Position numbers and translations under genes: made by a program | Shown: positions 39,014 through 41,378 of the stretch, in pieces | Numbering within the stretch: the stretch's first letter is position 1 | Layout of the letters: the number at the start of each line of letters is the position of its first letter | NCBI GenBank assembly: GCA_963621975.1 | Contig: CAVFGI010000018.1 | Coordinates: 1 to 41,378 of the forward strand | Source: UBA9732 sp963621975 | GTDB lineage: Bacteria > Spirochaetota > Spirochaetia > Sphaerochaetales > Sphaerochaetaceae | Length of the DNA: 41,378 nucleotides | Direction: 5' to 3' | The notes under the pieces: model-generated | The model's database searches: none | Told to the model about the DNA's origin: nothing | Seen by the model: only the letters and a program-made list of their open reading frames with translations

Positions 39014-41101
39014 TTACTTTGCTTCTTCCTCTGCAGCAGCCTTGGATGCTTTAATAACATCTTCAGCCATCTTGCCTGCGAGTGTTTCGTAGTGGTCAAA
39101 AGCAAGTTCAAAGGAACCTGTACCAGAGGTCATTGACTTGAGGTCAATAGCATAGTTAAGCATTTCTGCCTGTGGAACTTCAGCATTAACCTGAACCATG
39201 TTTCCACCAAGGTCTTCCTGTCCAAGAACACGACCACGCTTGGATGAGAGGTCAGAGAGAATGTCACCAAGATACTGATTGTCAATGTAAACAGAAAGTT
39301 TTGCAAATGGCTCAAGAAGAACAGGACCAGCTTTTTCAATAGCAAGCTTCATTGCGCCTTTAGCTGCAAGTCTGAATGCCATTTCTGAAGAGTCAACTGG
39401 GTGCTCCTTACCATCAACAAGTGTTACACCAATGTCAACCATTGGGTATCCAGCAAGGAAACCTTCTTCCATTTGATCATGTAAACCTTTTTCAATTCCA
39501 GGAACGTAGCCCTTAGAAACCGAACCGCCCTTAACAATGTTGTCAAATGTGTAATAAAGACCTCTGTCAATTGGAGCAATCTCAATAAGGACTTTACCGT
39601 ACTGGCCATGTCCACCTGACTGCTTCTTATGAGCATATTCAACAATACCTGACTTCTTTGTGATTGTTTCTCTGTATGGAACACGTGGGAGCTTGGTATT
39701 GATTTGAATCTTCTGCTTGTCCTTAATCTTGTCCAAGATCATGTTAATATGAAGTTCTCCCATGCCAGAGACTGTGGACTGCTTTGTTTCTTCGTTGTAA
39801 GCAACCTGGAATGTAAGATCTTCTTCTGTAACCTTATGAAGGGCATCATTCATCTTGTCTTCAGACTTCTTATCTGCAGCAGAAATTGCAAGTGAATAAA
39901 TTGGGTTAGGGAAGCTCAGTGGTTTGAATGTGAACTTCATTTCTGCACTGCCAAGGAGGGTGCAATTTGTTGCTGCAATGTTGCTCTTTGTGATAATTCC
40001 AATATCACCTGCGACAAGAGCGTTTGTCTCAATGAGTTTTTTACCAACAGCGCGATATACTTTGCCCGGTTTTTCTTTCTTTCCGAGTGCTGGGTTGAAG
40101 AGGTCTGTCTCTCCTGTGACTGTACCACTGACAACCTTAATGAAGGAGAGCTTTCCAGAGAACTGGTCAATTGTTGTCTTAAAGCAGAGAGCTGCAACTG
40201 GACCATCTGGGTTGATTGGATATTTTTCTTCGCTACCATCTTCCTTCACAATGGTTTCTTCAGCTCCAATGGGAGAAGGGAAGTTCTCAGCAACAAAGTC
40301 AAGAAGACTTGTGATTCCTGCACCGCTTGCTGTGCATCCACAGAAGACAGGAACCAAAACGTTATTCTTGAGACCTTCACAAACACCTCTGTGGATTTCT
40401 TCTGCCTCAAGAGTCATCTCTTCAAGATATTTTTCCATGAGGTCATCTGCACCTTCAGCTGCAGCTTCAATAAGAGTTTCTCTGTATTCTTCTACTTCGT
40501 CTGAATATTCAGCAGGAATATCGCCAACTGTTTCTTTCTGACCAGCTTGGAAGAAATAAGCTTTGTTTTCAATTAGGTCAATAACACCCTTGAAATCTGG
40601 TCCGTTTCCCATTGGAATTGTTACAGGAACAAATGTGGTCTTAAACTCTTCCTTGAGGTGGGCAAAGGTCTTGCTAAAGTCAACTCTTTCTCTTTCCATC
40701 TTGTTAAGGAAAACAGCTCTTGGTTTATTTCTACCATTGAGGTTTCTCCAAAGTTTGATTGTCTCAATCTGAGCACCGTCTCTTGCATCTACAACCAAAA
40801 GGGCACTTTCACATGTTCTAAAGCCACAAGTTACTTCACCAACGAAGTCTGCAGTACCAGGAGCATCAATAAAATTGAGGGACTTTCCCTGCCATGCAAT
40901 ATTTGCAAGTGCACTGTGAATTGAAATCTTTCTTGCGATTTCTTCTTCAGTATAGTCACTGGTTGTCTTACCAGATTCAACCTGTTCAGCTCTTGAAATT
41001 ACATTGCTGTAATAAAGCAACTGTTCAAGCAAAGCTGTCTTACCTGTTCCGTTATGTCCCGCAATTGTGACATTTCTGATATCTTTTGAAGCTAAAGCCA
41101 T
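39014..41101 (-). CDS. Elongation factor G paralogue (FusA2/EF-G2 type)
   Basis: 695 residues with the full five-domain EF-G layout. The G motifs are unusual: G1 is GHNGTGKT (15-22) where true EF-G has AHVDAGKT; G3 is DAPGTADF (79-86), with Thr83 in place of the catalytic His of DTPGHVDF; G4 is NKME (133-136) where NKxD is usual. Domains II-V have VPYRETI, GGHGQYGKVLIEIAP, and domain IV/V YVPGIEKGL and HYETL. Such paralogues, as in Thermus EF-G-2, have weak or specialised activity. A canonical fusA should lie elsewhere. Its ribosome site is AGGAGG. Confidence 0.9.
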   Translation of the reverse strand: MALASKDIRNVTIAGHNGTGKTALLEQLLYYSNVISRAEQVESGKTTSDYTEEEIARKISIHSALANIAWQGKSLNFIDAPGTADFVGEVTCGFRTCESALLVVDARDGAQIETIKLWRNLNGRNKPRAVFLNKMERERVDFSKTFAHLKEEFKTTFVPVTIPMGNGPDFKGVIDLIENKAYFFQAGQKETVGDIPAEYSDEVEEYRETLIEAAAEGADDLMEKYLEEMTLEAEEIHRGVCEGLKNNVLVPVFCGCTASGAGITSLLDFVAENFPSPIGAEETIVKEDGSEEKYPINPDGPVAALCFKTTIDQFSGKLSFIKVVSGTVTGETDLFNPALGKKEKPGKVYRAVGKKLIETNALVAGDIGIITKSNIAATNCTLLGSAEMKFTFKPLSFPNPIYSLAISAADKKSEDKMNDALHKVTEEDLTFQVAYNEETKQSTVSGMGELHINMILDKIKDKQKIQINTKLPRVPYRETITKKSGIVEYAHKKQSGGHGQYGKVLIEIAPIDRGLYYTFDNIVKGGSVSKGYVPGIEKGLHDQMEEGFLAGYPMVDIGVTLVDGKEHPVDSSEMAFRLAAKGAMKLAIEKAGPVLLEPFAKLSVYIDNQYLGDILSDLSSKRGRVLGQEDLGGNMVQVNAEVPQAEMLNYAIDLKSMTSGTGSFELAFDHYETLAGKMAEDVIKASKAAAEEEAK

Positions 41102-41141
41102 GTTTCCCTCCTAGAAATTTGGCATTTTGTATGTAATCAAG

Positions 41142-41166
41142 AGGTTGTGTAAAAAACGCTCAACCT
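41142..41166 (-). promoter_or_regulatory. Hairpin in the EF-G-like gene's leader, with TATAAT upstream
   Basis: aggttg (41142-41147) pairs with caacct (41161-41166), loop rich in A. On the minus strand a TATAAT lies just upstream (about 41177-41172) with a weak -35 TAGTTT-like word. The transcript would begin at the hairpin. Confidence 0.45.
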
Positions 41167-41206
41167 TTCGTATTATATACCATATATATTGGAAAAACTA
41201 GATTAA

Positions 41207-41378
41207 TTTTCTGCTATTTTGGTGCATGTTAGCAGTAACATAGATTGTCACATTAAAACGGAGGATAAAAAGAAGAAGTCCCATAGAACCTGTGATAAGA
41301 TTGATTTTATCAAGAAAAATCTAAATCAGGACGGTCAAATGGGACGAGTTAAGAGTATCACACCTTTAGTATGTAAGC
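41207..41378 (+). other. Right-edge element: open partial frame or structured RNA
   Basis: A frame is open from 41207 to the window end (starts possible at TTG 41219, GTG 41222 or ATG 41339) and reads DKKKKSHRTCDKIDFIKK in part. I do not recognise it. The same DNA has a seven-base inverted repeat gtcccat (41279-41285) and atgggac (41339-41345), an inner CCTG/CAGG and a gataa/ttatc hairpin, as in a folded RNA. Upstream are ctgcta/tagcag and tgtta/taaca arms at 41211-41242. The window cuts it off. Confidence 0.35.

Noticed and set aside
39924..40541. 205-codon frame opposite the EF-G paralogue
   Set aside because: Shadow frame without a ribosome site; the minus frame has all EF-G domains.

Overview
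The window is a gene-dense, low-GC stretch of chromosome that looks spirochaetal, possibly Sphaerochaeta- or Treponema-like; this is inferred from gene content and order, not from a marker gene. The signs are the rpsF-ssb-rpsR-(membrane protein)-rplI-dnaB cluster, a rpsB-tsf-frr-uppS-cdsA-dxr-rseP operon, a bifunctional AroD-AroE protein, a bacterial XPB-type helicase with a partner, an EF-G paralogue with degenerate G motifs, and exported binding proteins whose signal peptides end in an AFA-type site instead of a lipobox. No rRNA, tRNA, phage or insertion-sequence gene was recognised.

Layout. 1-2624 (-): metN-metI-metQ methionine importer with a strong terminator. 2625-3288: control region with a 41-nt-period hairpin repeat, a terminator, a 29-codon COX24/AURKAIP1-like gene that the usual length cut-offs miss, and a rpsF leader that can fold to hide its own ribosome binding site. 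3289-7495 (+): rpsF, ssb, rpsR, DUF2232-like membrane protein, rplI and dnaB. 7531-13774 (-): translation and envelope operon (rpsB, tsf, frr, uppS, cdsA, dxr, rseP) behind a good promoter and a leader with three hairpins. 13939-15417 (-): aroDE. 15490-17469 (+): ABC-F ATPase. 17474-22970 (-): small membrane protein, aroK, aroC, XPB-like helicase and its partner, tightly overlapped. 23026-24659: dGTPase facing nrdR, two genes of dNTP control. 24895-26258 (+): ACT-domain protein coupled to a YhhQ/VUT transporter. 26241-27146 (-): inositol monophosphatase-family protein. 27180-31483 (+): mfd and trmB, the latter interrupted in frame by twelve 18-bp repeats.

31484-32136 has no gene I can support; it holds a second 41-nt-period hairpin pair and then a textbook promoter followed by a perfect 18-bp palindrome of LacI-family type. 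That promoter drives a sugar operon (32137-38933): binding protein, two permeases, a TIM-barrel amidohydrolase, a GH31 glycosidase and a small protein of unknown function. The transport ATPase and the repressor are not in the window. 39014-41101 (-) encodes a FusA2-type EF-G-like GTPase. The last 170 bases hold an uncharacterised element or a gene fragment.

The most interesting signals are the TrmB repeat expansion, the 41-nt-period hairpin dimers at two distant loci, the rpsF and rpsB leaders, the XPB helicase/partner pair inside a shikimate operon, the palindrome-controlled GH31/amidohydrolase operon and the structured right edge.
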